Below, in pieces: positions 62,377-64,000 of a stretch of 64,000 nucleotides of DNA (positions are counted from its first letter, which is position 1; each line of letters starts with the position of its first letter). Origin of the DNA: Streptomyces sparsogenes (GTDB lineage: Bacteria > Actinomycetota > Actinomycetes > Streptomycetales > Streptomycetaceae). Location: positions 1 to 64,000 of the forward strand of contig NZ_MAXF01000091.1 of assembly GCF_001704635.1 (NCBI RefSeq). Direction: 5' to 3'. Below the pieces are notes generated by a model. The model saw only the letters and a program-made list of their open reading frames with translations, did not search any database and was not told where the DNA came from. Position numbers and translations under genes: made by a program.

Positions 62377-63165
62377 GTGACAACCGCTGTATCGATTCCC
62401 AAGACCGGGGGCAGTGGGGGACATACGGCTGTTGCCGCCCGCGCACGCCAGGTGGTCAAGGCCTACGGCTCGGGGGAGACCCGCGTGGTCGCGCTCGACC
62501 ATGTGGACGTCGACATAGCCCGTGGCCAGTTCACCGCGATCATGGGCCCGTCGGGCTCCGGCAAGTCGACCCTGATGCACTGCCTCGCCGGGCTCGACAC
62601 GGTGACCTCCGGTCAGATCTTCATCGACGAGACGGAGATCACCGGCCTCAAGGACAAGAAGCTCACCCAGCTGCGCCGCGACCGGATCGGCTTCATCTTC
62701 CAGGCGTTCAACCTGCTGCCCACGCTGAACGCGCTGGAGAACATCACGCTGCCCATGGACATCGCGGGCCGCAAGCCGGACCGCGGCTGGCTGGACCGCG
62801 TGGTGGAGACGGTCGGTCTCTCCGGGCGGCTCAAGCACCGGCCGAACCAGCTCTCCGGCGGTCAGCAGCAGCGCGTCGCCGTGGCGCGGGCCCTCGCCGC
62901 CCGCCCCGAGATCATCTTCGGTGACGAGCCCACCGGAAACCTGGACTCCAGGGCCGGCGCCGAGGTGCTCGGCTTCCTGCGGCGCTCGGTGGACGAGCTG
63001 GGCCAGACCATCGTGATGGTCACCCACGACCCGGTCGCCGCCGCGTACGCCAACCGGGTGCTGTACCTGGCCGACGGCCGGATCGTCGACGAGATGTACA
63101 ACCCCACCGCCGAGCTGGTCCTCGAGCGCATGAAGAGCTTCGACGCGCGCGGGCGGGTGTCATGA
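62377..63165 (+). CDS. MacB/LolD-type ABC transporter ATP-binding protein
   Basis: A 262-residue ATPase. Walker A GPSGSGKST is near residue 68, the Q-loop is FIFQAFNLLPTLNALENI, the signature is LSGGQQQRVAVARAL, and Walker B is IIFGDEPTGNLD; this set is typical of LolD/MacB/FtsE-like transporters. The first 20 residues are an unstructured lead. GTG at 62377 after AGGAGA. Its stop overlaps the permease ATG by ATGA, so the two form one transporter. Confidence 0.95.
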   Translation: MTTAVSIPKTGGSGGHTAVAARARQVVKAYGSGETRVVALDHVDVDIARGQFTAIMGPSGSGKSTLMHCLAGLDTVTSGQIFIDETEITGLKDKKLTQLRRDRIGFIFQAFNLLPTLNALENITLPMDIAGRKPDRGWLDRVVETVGLSGRLKHRPNQLSGGQQQRVAVARALAARPEIIFGDEPTGNLDSRAGAEVLGFLRRSVDELGQTIVMVTHDPVAAAYANRVLYLADGRIVDEMYNPTAELVLERMKSFDARGRVS

Positions 63166-64000
63166 CCGTCTTCAAGACCTCGATGCGCAATTTCTTCGCG
63201 CACAAGGGACGCATGGCCCTGTCGGCCATCGCCGTCCTGCTGTCGGTGGCCTTCGTGACCGGCACTCTCGTCTTCACCGACACCACCAACGCCACCTTCG
63301 ACCAGCTCTTCGCGAGCACCAGCCCCGATGTCTCGGTCAAGTCGAAGAACGCGGGCGGCAGCCAGAACAGCGCCCAGACCGGCAGGATCGAGACGGTGCC
63401 CGGCGACCGGATGGCCGACCTGAAGAGGGTCAAGGGCGTCAAGTCGGTGGTCGGTGACATCAGCACCGAGACCGTCACCGTCGTCGACAGGAACAACGAC
63501 GACATCGGCCCCAGCTCCGGCGCCCCGACCGTCGCCACCAACTGGGACGCGACCGAGTTCCTCTCGGTGGACGTGAGCTCCGGCCACCAGCCGCGCGGCC
63601 CCACCGAGGTGATGCTCGACGCCGACACCGCCAAGAACAAGAAGCTGAAGATCGGCGACGAGCTGCGGCTCATCGCCGTGCCCGGCGAGTTCCGCGCCAA
63701 GATCGTGGGCCTGACCACCTTCAAGGTGACCAACCCCGGTGCCACCATCGTCTACACGGACACCGACACCGCGCAGCGCAAGCTGCTCGGCCGCCCCGGC
63801 GTGTACACCAGCTTCGCCCTCACCGCCCAGCCCGGCGTCAGCAACGACCAGCTGAAGAAGGACGTGGTCGCGGCCATCGGCGACGGCTTCAAGGTGCAGA
63901 CGAAGGCCGAGGTCACCGAGGAGGGCAAGGACGACATCGGGTCCTTCCTGGACATCATGAAGTACGCGATGCTCGGCTTCGCCGGGATCGCCGTCCTGGT
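63162..64000 (+). CDS. FtsX/MacB-family ABC permease, 5' part only
   Basis: The first 279 residues of a permease cut by the window edge. A membrane helix near residues 16-40 (ALSAIAVLLSVAFVTG) is followed by an extracytoplasmic MacB_PCD-like region of about 220 residues, and a second helix begins at the edge (YAMLGFAGIAVLV). Such permeases extrude peptides or lipids or signal through mechanotransmission. Its ATG overlaps the ATPase stop by ATGA. Confidence 0.92.
   Translation, partial: MTVFKTSMRNFFAHKGRMALSAIAVLLSVAFVTGTLVFTDTTNATFDQLFASTSPDVSVKSKNAGGSQNSAQTGRIETVPGDRMADLKRVKGVKSVVGDISTETVTVVDRNNDDIGPSSGAPTVATNWDATEFLSVDVSSGHQPRGPTEVMLDADTAKNKKLKIGDELRLIAVPGEFRAKIVGLTTFKVTNPGATIVYTDTDTAQRKLLGRPGVYTSFALTAQPGVSNDQLKKDVVAAIGDGFKVQTKAEVTEEGKDDIGSFLDIMKYAMLGFAGIAVL

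Overview
The window is chromosomal DNA of a Streptomyces or very close actinomycete. The evidence is very high GC with strong third-position bias, many GTG starts, abundant DesK/NarL two-component genes, and gene neighbourhoods typical of that genus: galT-galE-galK; tamR/tam; pth-rplY-prs-glmU-tRNA-Gln; rsmI, tatD, rpfB, rsmA and ispE. No rRNA, insertion sequence, CRISPR array, plasmid or phage module was seen. The last gene runs off the right edge.

Layout. 1-7.9 kb is accessory: a small Cys-rich protein, a LysR regulator divergent from a GNAT acetyltransferase, a CPBP membrane protease, a DesK-type kinase with a NarL-type regulator divergent from a two-gene ABC exporter, and an SDR. 7.9-10.8 kb is one unusual gene joining a caspase-like domain, a proline-rich linker, a membrane segment and an oligopeptide-binding-protein domain. 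11-27.5 kb holds an EamA transporter, a flavin monooxygenase, a penicillin-binding lipoprotein, a Pmt mannosyltransferase, then the core genes rsmI, a zinc-ribbon protein, tatD, rpfB, rsmA and ispE, followed by an ABC-F protein and a secreted beta-propeller.

27.8-41.6 kb has two odd LuxR-type response regulators (one without its phosphoacceptor Asp, one with about 80 low-complexity residues inside the receiver), a sodium:solute symporter divergent from the gal operon, tamR/tam sharing a perfect 20-bp palindrome, a Uma2 nuclease, an SDR, two envelope proteins, and a desaturase-TetR pair behind two inverted repeats. 41.8-49.7 kb is housekeeping: ppc, pth, rplY, prs, glmU and tRNA-Gln.

50.7-58.9 kb is an orphan histidine kinase followed by a toxin/immunity island: a YwqJ-like deaminase with a SUKH-3 protein, a WHH nuclease fused to a SUKH domain, and a 1396-residue protein with DDWPG repeats, a collagen-like region, a deaminase-like domain and a SUKH-4-like tail. 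59-64 kb has a coiled-coil protein, an MFS exporter and the start of a MacB/FtsX-type ABC system.

Two patterns cut across the window. One 28-31-bp palindrome occurs twice, 49 kb apart, each time downstream of a two-component gene. At nine gene ends the stop codon lies in or beside a short repeat, usually a tandem array of 8-19-bp units.
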